From Apiospora phragmitis (Eukaryota; Ascomycota; Sordariomycetes; Amphisphaeriales; Apiosporaceae), in assembly GCA_038363925.1 (NCBI GenBank), contig JAQQWL010000011.1:558001-622000 (forward strand): a stretch of DNA of 64,000 nt, in the 5' to 3' direction. The notes under the pieces were generated by a model. It made no database searches, was not told where the DNA came from, and saw nothing but the letters and a program-made list of their open reading frames with translations. This document shows, one piece after another, positions 10,544-21,905 of this stretch. Each line of letters begins with the position of its first letter. Within the stretch, counting starts at the first letter, position 1. The position numbers were made by a program, and so were the translations under genes.

Positions 10544-11535
10544 AGTGGTGAGCCAATGTCCGGTCCACAGTTGTGTTTTCTTCCGAATCGACGCGTATCT
10601 CCAACCAGTACTCCGACGAAAGCGCGCATTATGATTCCGACGCGTCCGTGCCCTCAGGCATTGGCAACTCGCCGGAATTACCTCGGCGTTGATTATGTCA
10701 GCCTGCGCCCCATGAAACTGGCTTCAGGCCATTGTGCGGAGAAGCCTTACAAAACCATGCTACCTGTCATAGCGTAGGCAATCAGTGAGGCAAGGCTACA
10801 ATGTAATTGCTTTTACTGCGAGTGATCGCAAAAGGTGAAAAAGGAAAGAAGAAGATTTAGAATACAGAAGTGAAGGCATCCACAAATAAGCTGTTCCAGG
10901 TGGGGCCTCAGCGCCGTAGCACTACCCGCCCGTCACGTTGCGATTGCAGAGCAATGGAAGTGCCGCCGCGCATTCGCGGATAATTCATGAGCGGCTCCTA
11001 GACATTCCAGGCCTTAGAGATTGGTGGCCGTACTTCCGATCCCTTACGTTGGTTGTCATATCGAGGCTGCCTGCGTTGTGTTGTCTCGGAACGCGACTTT
11101 CTCTACCAGCATAGCAATCACACTATTTTCAGCCCATCGTGTTTTGATAACTCATTCTCTGCAACACGACGGTCGCCTGCATCAACTAAGGTACGACTTG
11201 GACGGCGTATAATTGATTTGATGCAAAATCCCCGGGAAAGGAGCAGCATGTTGGAGAACTTTGCCCTGTTATTCCTTGTGGAAGGGGTAAGTCTAGGTGT
11301 TTGTCCACTATGTCGCTGTGAGATCCGCCGTAGCACTAGGGCAAGGTGCTCTCGGCTATCAACTGTGTCCGGGTTTCTCTTAGTGTCTTAATCTCCTCCG
11401 ACCCAGATTGCTAAATTGAAATAATTACCCGTATGTTTTCTTCGCTGCTTCATCGGATGCCCTTAACTTTTTATATTCATAATGCTCGGTTTTGTGGGTA
11501 GTACGCTCAGATATAGCGGTTCCTAGTTAATCATA
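10544..11535. other. no supported gene
   Basis: About 1 kb between the FunK1 start and the HET gene. It should hold the FunK1 promoter. ORFs at 10556-10777 and 11021-11391 lack coding character. Confidence 0.5.
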
Positions 11536-12501
11536 TTATTGGAAGCTGCTTTTACCCAAGGCTTCGTATACATCTTCCTCTGTCATTGTATAGTCCGGCA
11601 TTACACGCATTGGATTCCACTCATCCTGAATAAGTCCCGAAAGACCAAAGATCTTGTCTCGTGGGTCAGAACTCAGCTTATGTCGCATGCTATAAGCTAA
11701 ATCGAGAATATCTGGAGCCGTACGGTGCGTGCTTCCAAAGGATGTATCCAGCTGGTTCCCAATCTGAACATCCAGCATATCCAGCAATGGTTTCATATTG
11801 ATCTTGCTGAGGCCCATTGGCTCCCACCATGGTGAAAGTTCAGCATATTTCACCATACGTGAAAACCGACGTACCGCAGTACAATCGCTTGACTGCCATT
11901 TGACCATGTGCTCCCCACATAGTAAAACAGCGGCCTTTGATCTGCCGACTTCTTGAACCACCCAAACCCTTTGAAACCATGGTCGATTCATGATGTCCAA
12001 TAGAGCTTCTTGGATGACTGGTGATGGTAAACATTGCCAAGGGGGTTGTGCCTTTGGCCGGACGTTGGTTGCAAAGTAGTGGAAGATAGCCATCCCGGTA
12101 GCAGACACCTGAGTGGCCTCGCCAAGCCAAATAAGCACTGACGTAGCAAACTCGTAGATCAAGCCCATCATTGAAACTTGTTGATTTCGCTCCGTTATGT
12201 CATTTTGATTGATGCAAATGGAATCGACCCAAAGTGCTCTAGGACGGTCGGCCTGCCTCAGCTGGTAGAGAGCTGTGTATAGCGACTTAGTGACCGAGAT
12301 GGCCGAGTTTCCAATCTTGATGGTAGCAGTATCCCAACGGTCGCCCCACACATAGGACAGGGCTTCGAATGGCGGACAATCTCGCAGCGCAACGTGTTCG
12401 ATATGACCATGAATTGCGTCGTCCCCGGACCCAGAATGTAAAATAAACAGACGAATGTCTTTCTCACAATCAAGAGGTAGGTAGTCTACGGTAGAATCCC
12501 G
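11536..12501 (-). pseudogene. HET-domain protein, C-terminally truncated
   Basis: The minus frame from 12501 reads DSTVDYLPLDCEKDIRLFIL, PFEALSYVWGDR, ALWVDSICINQNDITERNQQ and RVWVVQEVG, the hallmark blocks of the heterokaryon-incompatibility (HET) domain. SDPRDKIFGLSGL and MPDYTMTEEDVYEAL follow, then a stop at 11536. HET proteins usually run to 600 residues or more; this one ends after about 320, right after the domain. The reading frame begins at a splice-acceptor-like ctatag (12502-12507), so the start codon lies in an upstream exon I could not place. HET domains trigger cell death after non-self recognition during hyphal fusion. Whether a domain-only product would be active is unknown. 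Confidence 0.8.
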
Positions 12502-13594
12502 CTATAGCGAAACATAAATCAGATTAGCCCGAAAATCGTAAACTTCCTGAGAGAAAATGGGGTTGGTACGGTGGAAGCAGGATTCAGTGGATACTTAGCA
12601 TGGTCCATTGTTGCCTGTACCCAGAAACCGAAGGAAACTGATCGCAAATAGATAGGCAGAGGCAAACGCAATGCCCAGGATGGGATCGTAAAGTGCCAGG
12701 CTTTGGTGAAAACATCCCAGAATCTGAAAGCCATGATTATTCAAAGCCTAAGGCCAGTTCGACAGCGGAAAGTGATGGATGGGTAGTAGGAAAAATAACA
12801 AATCACAATATGAGTGCAAGATGTCGACATGGCAGCCTAATAATGCACCGACGATCTGGTGGGGTGCAAAAAGTAGTTGGCCCCTCAGGTTTGCCGTACC
12901 GCCACAGCCTTAGGTAGGCCAGTCCAGGAGGCTAACAGATACTCATTCTTGAGTCGATCGAATAAAACCGTTCTTGGGGTACTGTACGAAGAGAGAAGGC
13001 ACGATTTATCTAGCCGGATACAGTGGCTTGGTGTATACTTTGGGGATTGAATACTTTCGCACCTGTTCAGCGTTTCACGACTCCCTTCAACGATCCACTG
13101 ACAGTCTCGTTACTATTAATAGCGACGGTACTCGCTCGAACTATGCCATCATTCCATAATCGAAATCCTTCACTGCCAAGCGTGACGAGTTAAGCCGAGA
13201 TGCAGGCGAACTATGCGGCTGGTGATTTTATCGCTCTGCTGCGAATCTTATTTCTTGATTTGACACCCAAGGCTAGTGATTGTGGTGATGGAGGTAGAGT
13301 GGAGGAGAGCTGCGCATTTCCCAGAACGGCATCGTAGTTGGCATAACCAGCGCTTCACTGTATCGGCCTACTAAGTAACTCCTAATGCAGCTCCTTGAAC
13401 TTGGATCTGTCAGAAGAATACTTATGTAGCTCCAGTGGAACGGTAACAACTTAATTTTGCTTGTATTGTGAGAAAGCATAGTATGTACCTACATTAGGCC
13501 CATTACTGGATCAAAGGTAAATATGGCGAAACTTAATAATTGAGAGTGATGTACCTAGTGGTACATAACAACGTGCGGGAGACCTACCGTCGGT
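12502..13594. other. no supported gene
   Basis: About 1.1 kb. It should contain the missing first exon and promoter of the HET gene, but no start codon joins it in phase by eye. No repeat seen. Confidence 0.45.
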
Positions 13595-13804
13595 GGATAG
13601 CTCCTGTGTACTAGCCATCCCGTGCTGGGACACGGGAGCTGTCCATCATGCCTAGCGCAAACAGTCAACAGTGGGTCGCGCCAATACCCCTTTCGGCTAG
13701 TATTGCAGTGCATCTAGATTCGAGGCAGCGCGAGTGGCCTGGAACATGATGGATAGCTCCCGTGTACTAGCCATCCCGTTGGCTGGTACACGGGGAGCTA
13801 GCCA
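13595..13804. repeat. pair of related hairpins (foldback repeat)
   Basis: Two hairpins share one sequence. 13595-13644 begins ggatagctcctgtgt and ends acacgggagctgtcc. 13751-13804 begins ggatagctcccgtgtactag and ends gtacacggggagctagcc. The spacer is bracketed by ccatcatg (13643) and catgatgg (13745), so the pair also has dyad symmetry. This resembles a foldback transposon or MITE. No coding capacity inside. Confidence 0.8.
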
Positions 13805-14179
13805 CTGGTGCCTGGCTCAAGTACCCTGTCGCAGGTCGATCTAGTACTCGGGAACTTCTTCTGAGCTATCCATATTTGACCTAGCGTGCATGCGTCCTAT
13901 CAAATACATATGGCCTTTTCCACCCTCAGTGGAGCCGGCCTCGCCAACCACTAAAAGTAGGCCATGCCCAGAGATTCCAAGTTGTTCGGGGTCAGCACAG
14001 TGAGCCATCGAAAGACAGCTCTTCAATCCAGTCAAATGCATTACGCGCATTACTTGTTCCCGTCAGTCGGGAATGTCTTCTACGCCAGCCGCAGATTGCT
14101 AACAGTAAGGAAGGCCAGACTCATCCGCAACGCGCCGTCGAGAAACACGAGCCGTATGCATTGCTGCACTCGGCACTGC

Positions 14180-14677
14180 TAGCGATCCAGCCCCGCCATC
14201 GAAATCGCCAAAACCCCCGTCATCATCGCCGACTCCAAGCGAAGAGAAGCATATCAAGAGGAGGTGATTGGGGAAACCTTGAGGTAGGCTGGCATATCTT
14301 CTACGGATTGCCGGCTGAGGAGGACCAGACCTTTTCAGATCGGCAATCAGGACGCATACGAACGGCTGCACCACCGACTCGCTACCGACTTTCGGCCTTC
14401 CAGGGGCTGAGTGGGGAGAACTGGGATGGCGATTACGGGCGGGCTGATTTTGCGAGCGATGATGCCCACGCTTGTGTACCACGTGTTCGAAGAGCTTTGG
14501 CAACGCGCCATCCACGGCCATTGCACCGCGGGAAAGGATGCGCGATGGCGGTCTGAGGTCGATGAGATCACTCTCAGTGACCGTTCGAGGGTGCAGAAGG
14601 AGGGCAACATAAAGGGTAGAGTGACGAGCCGGGCGTCCTTCGTGAAGTCGCCCGATGGTCAGTCGCTATACGTATGA
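14180..14677 (+). pseudogene. possible decayed ORF, unrecognised
   Basis: One plus frame reads protein-like segments interrupted by two TAG/TGA stops: EIAKTPVIIADSKREAYQEE, then AITGGLILRAMMPTLVYHVF and EVDEITLSDRSRVQKEG, ending at 14677. Other frames are also open here, so coding status is weak. No family recognised. Confidence 0.22.
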
Positions 14678-15319
14678 GAGCGCTATCCGCTTTCTAACTT
14701 GAGCTCGGATACATCCAGACCGAGCCGCTGAGCGAATTGGGGACCGTCCTTCTTTCAATATCAACGAGGATCTGACGACCCTGCGAAGAAGCCCACCCAT
14801 TACGCGTCCATCTCACTCTAGACCTTGCAGTACTACGGCGACATCGCTACTGACGAATATACTAATGACGAAAGGTACTGTCTGCCCGCAGATTGATCGC
14901 CAATAGTACCGCCAGGCTGTTAATGCCGGACTTGCATTCCCCTGCGCGCTATTCTTTTCCGCCACGAAGCACCGATGCTACCACCGAGCCCGGCAGTGTT
15001 CCGCCTCAGTGTTATTCGAGTTTGATATCGCGGTAACGGTTATTGTCGTTTGCATAACCTTGTTTCTGGGTCACCTCTGTTCGCTTTGCTAGTGCTGATC
15101 GTCCATGTGTGAGTATGCTTCCTTATCCCCGTGCAAATCTCTTTCGTAGTGGCTGGCCCGAGAGGAAAGTCGACGAACGGCTTCAGCTATGCTAACGGGC
15201 CGAGGTTTGATAGTCTGTGTATAAGCAGGTACATAGCCCAGTAAGTCGTGCCTGGTTGCCCGGCGTCTGCAGAGTGGCACGCGCTGGTAGCTGAGGGTTC
15301 CTAGGGCTCTGCCTCCAAT
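14678..15319. other. no supported gene
   Basis: No ORF or repeat I can support; the dispersed repeat starts just downstream of a short tga microsatellite at about 15335. Confidence 0.4.
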
Positions 15320-16205
15320 GTTGGAACACCCATCTGATGATGATGATGATTGTCAATTTAGAGTCCGTCCGAAGGCCTAGGCCTTATACAGACTTGGGGC
15401 TATGCTAAGCTGGGAGCACGGACGTGGCACAGGAGGGAGGCATGCTCCTTCCCACTTGACGCCCGCGTCCACGGTGCTATGCTACATGTGGTATGCGTCT
15501 CGCGTCCTCGACCGTCATCTAGAGACGGCGAGCGCCCTCCACGGTATGGCTCTTCTCGTGCGCTGGTATGCGAATATCCACCTTGATCCTTCCTGCCGTA
15601 GTCGAGTCCGGAGGTGGTGATGTGGCTGTGGTGGTGTGTTCGGTAAATTCTCGGAGAAATTGTCGTGTGTAGAAAAAAAAAATTCGTGCCTCGAACGGCG
15701 GCCGTCTCGATGAGGTTGAGACGGCGGACGCGCCGTCCACTGCGAGCAAGTGTCGACGACGCCTCCGTCGATGTGAGAGGAGGCTGGTGGTGGTCGATGT
15801 GTGCGGTCGGTGTGTGTGTTCGGACATGATGTTCTATTTCTAGTGGTGTCGGGAGAAGTCGGTCGGGGTCTCCCGGTAGCCCGTTGCCGTTCGTGCGTGT
15901 GGTACGATTGCGACGGGACGCTCGCCGCGGTGCTGTATGTGTTGATGCTCTTATTTCGTGCCGGAACGGTCGTCAGTGTCGGAAGAGCATCGTGGGGTGG
16001 AAGGGAAGGGATCGCTGTAGCCGTTGTCGAAGGGTGCCAAGGCCTTCGACGTCGGAGCCGTCAACGTGCTGTACCAAGGCCGTCGACGGCGAACATAGGT
16101 GAATGAACCCCCCCGTACCATTGCCTGCTCCTATCCGTCTACCGAGACGTTTCTAGACCACACCGCGAAGAGGTGGCAGGTTGGATTTTCGTGGTCCAAG
16201 GAACA
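15320..16205. repeat. dispersed repeat, copy 1 (partner at 43385-43795)
   Basis: Three blocks match the region around 43.4-43.8 kb in the same order: gtccgtccgaaggcctaggc with ctatgct nearby; tattcgtgcc-like tatttcgtgccggaacggtc at about 15951; and ccacaccgcgaagaggtggc, then ggttggattttcgtgg, near 16160-16195. Between the blocks the copies differ in length (this copy is GC-rich with no consistent ORF). Probably a degenerate transposable element. Confidence 0.6.
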
Positions 16206-16371
16206 CCCATCTCCGAGGGCAATTTAGCCATTGGATGTAACAGTCTATTCACACTGTACCAGTTCGGCCCTGGCGTCCCGGTTTTGATCATGCATCATCA
16301 CAACTATCTGGTCAGCGCCAAAATTTAAACGGATCACGGTTACAAGTAACGGGTGAGAGCAGAAGATAAGG

Positions 16372-17739
16372 CTAATTGTCAAAGGCTCTGCGTAATTGTT
16401 GTCGGACGTCGTCCTTGATACTAGCCACAATTTCCTCAGCCTTGTCCTGTATATACTTTTGAATCATGGGTTCCATCCAGTCCTTAGCACGCTCCTCTTC
16501 ATATGTTACCTGATTCTCGAGGCTCTCATGGTCCTGTCTAAGCTCATCATGGTTAGCCTCCGCGAGTGTGACTTTCTCATCCATCATTTCTTGAAGACCC
16601 TCTATCTTGCTGAGCCTATCTTCAAGATCTTGATTGCTACTCCGCAATCTGTCATTTTCTTCTTCCAGTCTCTCGACTCGTTCCCGCTGTTCCCGGATCT
16701 CGGCTTTGAGGCCTTCGATGATATCATGCTGCAGCAAAGGACCAGTTGCCCTTCTCTTCAAAGAACGGGATCGGCTCGCGTTCTCACTGTCGCTGCTCCA
16801 GACGCGCTTGCTACATGGCCCTAGTCTCCATGTAAGCGGACATTGGCAGACGTGGGATATCAGGATGCTGTAGGCATACATACCTTCGATGTCACCCGGT
16901 ATCTCAGAACCGCGTCTATGGTAGCCGCCCTCCTCGTAGCCCGGCGGAGTGGGGGCGGCGATGGTAGCAATATCCGATTCCGATCCAGGCGCCGTTGAAT
17001 GTTGAGATGGCGGTAGCAGATCATCCTGATCGCCGTAGTCTGGCGGGCAATCGTAGCTTGGAGGGCCGATAGGAATAGTAGGAGCAACTGCTCCAGGTAT
17101 CAAGCTTGAAAGGCCATCTTGGGTTTTGATGTCCAAACGTGCACCGCCTTTGCCCTTGTACAACGTCCGAAGATCCATCATTCGCTCCAGTGCCTCCTTC
17201 TGGGCTTTTGTTGCAGACGGCCAGCTTTGGTACGCATTGTAGACAGTTTGGTATTGGGTTTTCGGAAGGTCTCTATCGTGCATATAGAGGGAGAAAGTCG
17301 AGGCCGCGGCTAGCGAAGCGATCGACGCCAAAACACGGCACACCTCGCCATTGTTGTTGTAGTGATTAGGATCGAACCCGTTCGGTACGATGAGCTGGCC
17401 GCGACGGTAAGAATGAAGACGAAATTCGAGACGCGTAAAGGATCGATGGCTGTTCAAATAACCTTGTATTGTATCGAAGTACGGCGGGCGGTTATCGTCT
17501 TCATTGCTACAGGCAAGCTTCTTCAGCGACGCAATAACGTCGGGTGTAAAACGCAAGTAGAGAGTTACATCTTCGGTAAGGGTAATGGACAACTTGAAAA
17601 GAACCGTAGCTGATGGCCTGTAGTTGGCCTCGAATTTAAAAGACCGCCCGAGGTTGATGCTGTTTGCAGCGGCTGTCTCATGCTGACCCTCGCAAACGGC
17701 AACGACCGTGGTCGCGAACCGGACGGTATTGCCTGGCAT
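16372..17739 (-). CDS. unrecognised protein with C-terminal coiled coil
   Basis: An ATG at 17739 opens a 455-codon frame. Residues 1-200 form an ordered N-terminal region (NLGRSFKFEANYRPSATVLF, FTRLEFRLHSYRRGQLIVP, LYKGKGGARLDIKTQ). A Pro/Ser/Asp-rich linker follows. The last ~110 residues are a heptad-rich coiled coil (IEGLKAEIREQRERVERLEE, then LEDRLSKIEGLQEMMDEK). A typical intron sits at 16821-16883 (GTATGT...CTAG, 63 nt, a multiple of three). Splicing gives 434 aa and removes a hydrophobic insert rich in Cys and Leu that looks non-coding, so I favour the spliced form. I do not recognise the family. The gene looks intact and stands alone; its upstream region holds a tandem duplication (17840-18178). 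Confidence 0.72.
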   Translation of the reverse strand: MPGNTVRFATTVVAVCEGQHETAAANSINLGRSFKFEANYRPSATVLFKLSITLTEDVTLYLRFTPDVIASLKKLACSNEDDNRPPYFDTIQGYLNSHRSFTRLEFRLHSYRRGQLIVPNGFDPNHYNNNGEVCRVLASIASLAAASTFSLYMHDRDLPKTQYQTVYNAYQSWPSATKAQKEALERMMDLRTLYKGKGGARLDIKTQDGLSSLIPGAVAPTIPIGPPSYDCPPDYGDQDDLLPPSQHSTAPGSESDIATIAAPTPPGYEEGGYHRRGSEIPGDIEGMYAYSILISHVCQCPLTWRLGPCSKRVWSSDSENASRSRSLKRRATGPLLQHDIIEGLKAEIREQRERVERLEEENDRLRSSNQDLEDRLSKIEGLQEMMDEKVTLAEANHDELRQDHESLENQVTYEEERAKDWMEPMIQKYIQDKAEEIVASIKDDVRQQLRRAFDN

Positions 17740-17839
17740 ACCTCGTTCGCGTTGTGCCTATATAAAGCGGACAGTAAGCCTTCGGGAGGTGATACGTACT
17801 GTTACCTGCAAATGCCGTTCTTCGTCTCGTGCTGTAAGA

Positions 17840-18178
17840 CAACGCACTAAACAAAGTCGGAGGGGCCCAGTGCCGTTGATGCAAGAGGTGCTGGATTGCA
17901 AGCTGCCAGGGGTAGTAGAGTGATTAGGGGCGTGGGTGACTGTTCTTTAATAAAGAAGAGTTCCCGGCGTGGTCCCAATCCTAGCCCGACAACATTACAG
18001 AACAGACACCAGCAATGCAAAAAACAGTGTTGGAGGGACTCGGTATCGTTGATACAAGAGAGGCGCTGGATTGCAAGCTGCCAGGGGTAGTAGAGTGATT
18101 AGGGACGTGGGCGACTGTTCTTTAATGAAGAGTTCCCAACGTTATCCTAATCCTAGCCCGACGACATTACAAAGTACC
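17840..18178. repeat. tandem duplication of ~175 bp upstream of the coiled-coil gene
   Basis: Copy 1 (about 17840-18014) and copy 2 (18015-18178) share long blocks such as gctggattgcaagctgccag, ggtagtagagtgattaggg and gactgttctttaat. Divergence is roughly 10-15% by eye. It lies 100-440 bp upstream of the ATG at 17739 and may be promoter DNA. Confidence 0.85.
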
Positions 18179-18926
18179 TGCACTTGGGCGCTGAATAAAA
18201 CGAACTGGAGAAGCTGGGAAGAAAGATCGTTTAGAGGAAGAAGCCATCGCAAAACTTGTGGGAGAACAGGGCAGTTTATGAATGACAACGAATTGCGCGT
18301 ATGAAGGTTGGGTGCGACATGGTGTAGCGAGTGCGAAAAGAAAGGAAGTAAGGGAGGAAACGAGAGATGCAAGAAGCTGAATGGATGGTGCAGGTGGGCC
18401 AGAGCGCTGTGCCATGCCCCCCCCCCCCACCTTTCGCAGGATTTGTGTGGCTCACCAACCAAAAGACTTTGTTTCGCATAGATACAGTAAGGCGCTTACC
18501 TTATCCACACGATCGCAAGGACGGGCTGGCCAACTGGTGAATGGTTGGCAAGTGGTGACTCAGAACCTGCCAGCAGATATCATGCACCAAAAAGTCGATC
18601 ACACAACCCAGTCTCTCTATCGTCTATTTGTATGTACTGTTGTACTGTACTTGTAATTCAGACAGTGGTCCTCAATTCCGTAGCGATGCGCAGAAATATA
18701 TGTATTGATCCCCCCAGCAGCACGCTGACAAAGTGCTACTAATAAGAATAGCTGCATTGCATCGCGAGAAGCCAGCCGTCCAGATGGCACTCCGCAAACC
18801 TTCGCGCAGCTTCGTGGTTATCAGATTGTGAGATTCGTATTATATAGAAAGCAATTCGGTAACTGTACTGCCCATGTGGCACGCCCTGCTCCCAAAGAGG
18901 CAGAGCCCATCAAGCCAGCATAGCCA
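18179..18926. other. intergenic; C homopolymer
   Basis: No supported gene. Contains an unbroken C run of about 13 at 18417-18429, a likely length-variable site. Confidence 0.6.
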
Positions 18927-19424
18927 CTATAACATCTTGACGTCTTTCAGATGCCCATACTTTCTAATGCGCTCTCTACACCAGCATTCTGGACACTGAT
19001 ATGATGACGACTGCTTGTGGGTCCACGACTTGACGACAGAACTGTAGCCTTCCAGAATCCTTGAAAACGGCTCCGTACGGCATCGCTTTTCAACCCTTCT
19101 CCAATAAGTCTTCTTCTTAGGCCGATACCGGTAGCAATCACAGCAAGGCGCCCAAGATCTTGTAGGGCGCCGACGAGAGTCTACTGGTCGCAAGACGTGT
19201 AGTAGGCTCAACATTGCAGAACAATTAAGGATAGGGACAGAACAATGACTGGCGGCAGATGGGATGACGATGGTCTTCATTGACGAGACGACAAGCAACC
19301 GTTTGCAGGTGAGCGATAGAAAGAGCTGACAGACCGGATGAGCATGTGCGAAGATTTGAAGCAGCAGCTCGTTCGGTAGCTCCAGCAGAACCCCAGACTG
19401 TGCCCTTTGCGATGAACCGAGGAG
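18927..19424 (-). pseudogene. F-box protein relic with Cys-rich tail
   Basis: The minus frame from 19424 reads VLLELPNELLLQIFAHAHPV then CQLFLSLTCKRLL, an F-box (LPxELLLxIF...LxLTCKRL). It continues through CCDCYRYRPKKKTYW, EGYSSVVKSWTHKQSSSYQ and CPECWCRERIRKYGHLKD to a stop at 18927. This layout fits small fungal F-box proteins with a CxxC/CxC zinc-like tail. The frame begins directly after an in-frame TAG (aatag, possible splice acceptor), and no ATG lies ahead of the F-box, so the 5' end is missing or in an unplaced exon. F-box proteins link substrates to SCF ubiquitin ligases; substrate unknown. A more decayed copy lies at 7690-7960. Confidence 0.62.
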
Positions 19425-20033
19425 CTATTCAGAGTTCCTCTTAGCAGAAGAAACTTGGACATAGAATAATAGTACAGGCATAGCCTACCGCTTGTGGGAT
19501 TTTGAACGCACCCCAGAAGGCAGGAGCGTGATCTCTTTCGCACTGGGCGAGGACATAAGGCCATTGCGCGTACATCGCATCAGGGAAGGTAGTGTATTTA
19601 TTGACCTAGATAGGGCTGAGTCGGGTGTAAGAGGGGAATCAGACCAATTAAAGAGGCAGGTACGAACATAGTTCAAGTGGTAGTTGTAGAATGGCAACGC
19701 TGAGACGACGAGCTTTCAGCGGTCCTCTTTCCACAAGTAGTCACGTGAATGCATGGTACCTGAGCAAGCAGTCCAATGTATCGTTTTTTCTTGGCGCTTG
19801 CGGGCCCGCACATTGCAGATATGAAAGACGAAAGTGCTCTATTCACACCAAGACTAACAACCAAGACGAGGCATCATACGAACCTTACGGTGTGAAATTT
19901 GCCGAGTCCCAAGAAATCGGCCGATTGGGTGGTGGAATCGACGGCGTCGATTGAAGTAGGCGTACACTCGTTGCCGATTGATTGCTGGTGGGGGTCCTTG
20001 AAATGCCCGACCTCTACCACCACCTCGACCAGT
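19425..20033. other. no supported gene
   Basis: Short conflicting ORFs only. Confidence 0.45.
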
Positions 20034-20282
20034 CTAAGTTGCGAACGATGATGTTGGCTCTGCTTGCGTTCTGCCTTGGTTAAGTGTCCTAGGCGTGTTT
20101 ATGACTGTGCCGGCCTTATCGATTCCGTGGAGGTACGCACGTAGGCCAATCTTGCCTGTGCGTATCTGCGTGATCACAGAGCTCAGCGCTCTGTGCAGTT
20201 CCGTGTGCATCTTTAGCGTGTTCCTTCCTGGTCGTGCTCCGAGCTTGAGAATTTCTTGGCGGTCTTTTCCAGTGTCCTGGGG
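20034..20282 (-). mobile_element. Tad-like LINE fragment, C-terminal end
   Basis: The minus frame reads [20 protein letters not shown], then [20 protein letters not shown] and [13 protein letters not shown]. The [14 protein letters not shown] block is typical of the region between RNase H and the terminal zinc knuckle of fungal Tad/I-type LINE polyproteins. The expected knuckle (CxCG...H...C) is replaced by unrelated residues before the stop, so this is a truncated copy. It is on the same strand as the LINE piece at 3990-4305 but covers a different domain. Confidence 0.7.
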
Positions 20283-20824
20283 GTCTTTTTCTAGTGCCTT
20301 GGGGGCCCTTCAATATGCGCCAGGGGCCCTTTGATGATTATTCTTTTCAAGTCGTATTGCTGAATCTGGGGTGGTTGGAAGAGTGCCGCCCGCGCTACCC
20401 CGAAAGGTCCCCTAAGATACCTGGGGGTTTGGCTACAACGACTTTATGTGGGCATCCAAACTCCAGGTCCATAAGACAGGTGGGCGAACGAAGGTTTGGT
20501 GGAAAGAACTGGCGCCTACATTCGAGCGTCCTCGGATTCCGTCTTTTCTCTACTTAAGGATGAATTGTATGCTTAGCGAACTTTGACAAATTGCCCTTGA
20601 TTCAAAGACCAAAAGTGTAGTGCAATGTAGCCATTTCTACAAAAGGCAGTGGTCAGCCAATCAGGATGCCAATTCAAGTTCGGAATCCGTCCTGATTTGT
20701 ACTCTGTACAGATCCAAACAGCCTTAAAGCCCCACTATGTTTGGCTTGCCCCCTGTCTGCGATAATGGCAAGAAAAAAGTGACAAGAGCACAGGAACAAG
20801 GGAGCAAGAACAGAGGGTTTCTGG
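20283..20824. other. intergenic
   Basis: No gene supported. Should contain the upstream region of the MADS-like gene. Confidence 0.45.
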
Positions 20825-20828
20825 CCAG

Positions 20829-20835
20829 TATAAAG
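20829..20835 (+). promoter_or_regulatory. TATA-like box
   Basis: The motif tataaag lies about 65 bp upstream of the ATG at 20895, in a plausible position for a fungal core promoter. Confidence 0.4.
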
Positions 20836-20894
20836 GGCGATTGATTCGCCTTCAATTGGCCTGGACATTCTCTCTCTTTCTTTACATTACAAGA

Positions 20895-21305
20895 ATGGCT
20901 CCTACTCTAAGAATAGACCCCCAATCAAAGGATGGTGAACAGGCTGTTCAAGGGCACATTGGAAACGGTACAAAGAACCAAAGCCGCCGCTCGGCCGGGC
21001 CAGCACGTGCCGACCCAGACATGACACAATCGCGCAGAAAAAGGGACAGAAGCAACGAAAACATAGCCAAAAAGTGGAAAACATTGGTGAAACGTGGCGG
21101 CAAGCTTCAGCGTCAGCACGGGGCGGAGATTTACATCTATATTAGAATTCCTCGCAGACGGAAGCAGTATCTCTTCTTATCGCACAGGAATATGACGCCG
21201 TTAGCCATAGGCGAAGCCGTACGCACCCCCCTTCCGAATTATTTGTCTGTACTAAAGAACCTAGGAAAAGCAATATCCACCACCTGTTGTAGTTGTAGGA
21301 AATGA
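20895..21305 (+). CDS. short MADS-box-like DNA-binding protein (putative)
   Basis: The ATG at 20895 (MAPTLRIDPQSKDGEQAV) opens 136 codons; I prefer it to the in-frame upstream alternative start because of the TATA-like box. The centre reads RRKRDRSNENIAKKWKTLVK and RGGKLQRQHGAEIYIYIRI, followed by PRRRKQYLFLS. The arrangement (basic N-terminal helix, TLxKRxxKLxxxxGAEIYIxI, then a basic strand) mirrors the MADS/SRF fold. Fungi carry many short divergent proteins of this kind. It lacks the residues that would make the match certain, and the C-terminus may be altered by an unplaced intron. Probably nuclear; target unknown. Confidence 0.5.
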   Translation: MAPTLRIDPQSKDGEQAVQGHIGNGTKNQSRRSAGPARADPDMTQSRRKRDRSNENIAKKWKTLVKRGGKLQRQHGAEIYIYIRIPRRRKQYLFLSHRNMTPLAIGEAVRTPLPNYLSVLKNLGKAISTTCCSCRK

Positions 21306-21905
21306 GATGGATAGGCTGGACCAAGTCAAAGGCGCAGCTCCAGAAACGGTTGATCACAAGTGTTAATCCTAGAGGATGGAGCAGGTATTTCAGTCGCAAT
21401 GAGTACATTTTATGCAGCACCTGTCTTTGATGTTTGTCCCACTTACTGTACTACTGTACCTTTCCAGTATTGGTCGTTGTGGGTTTAGCGGTTCACACAA
21501 CGCTACTAACTGCCCCATAGATACAGATACTTTGCAAGTATCTTCCTTGTTCATTGCGCACCACTTCCAACACTACGGGAGGAGATGCAGTACCTTCAAG
21601 ACCAGGTTCAAATCTGAAGCCTCTGTTAAAACCACAAGTTCTTCTATAGACATGCCGCCCACTGGTGTCCGTTTTCCCACGCCTCCTAAGCCGAGTCTTT
21701 GGGCTACACTTCTGAACGTAAGGTCAGCTTAGCGAACTCCGGATCACGGCAAATAGGTTTAATCCGATCTATCAGACCTAACGCGGGCAGAGGCAAGTAA
21801 CCTACATGCTAGATCCACAACGACTAGATGCAGTCGCAGCTTAACGGCCATCCCACCATGGAAACCATCTGTCAACAACCTCAGGAAACCCTTCCACTCC
21901 CAGTC
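21306..21905. other. no supported gene
   Basis: An ORF at 21412-21732 has no recognisable features. Confidence 0.4.
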
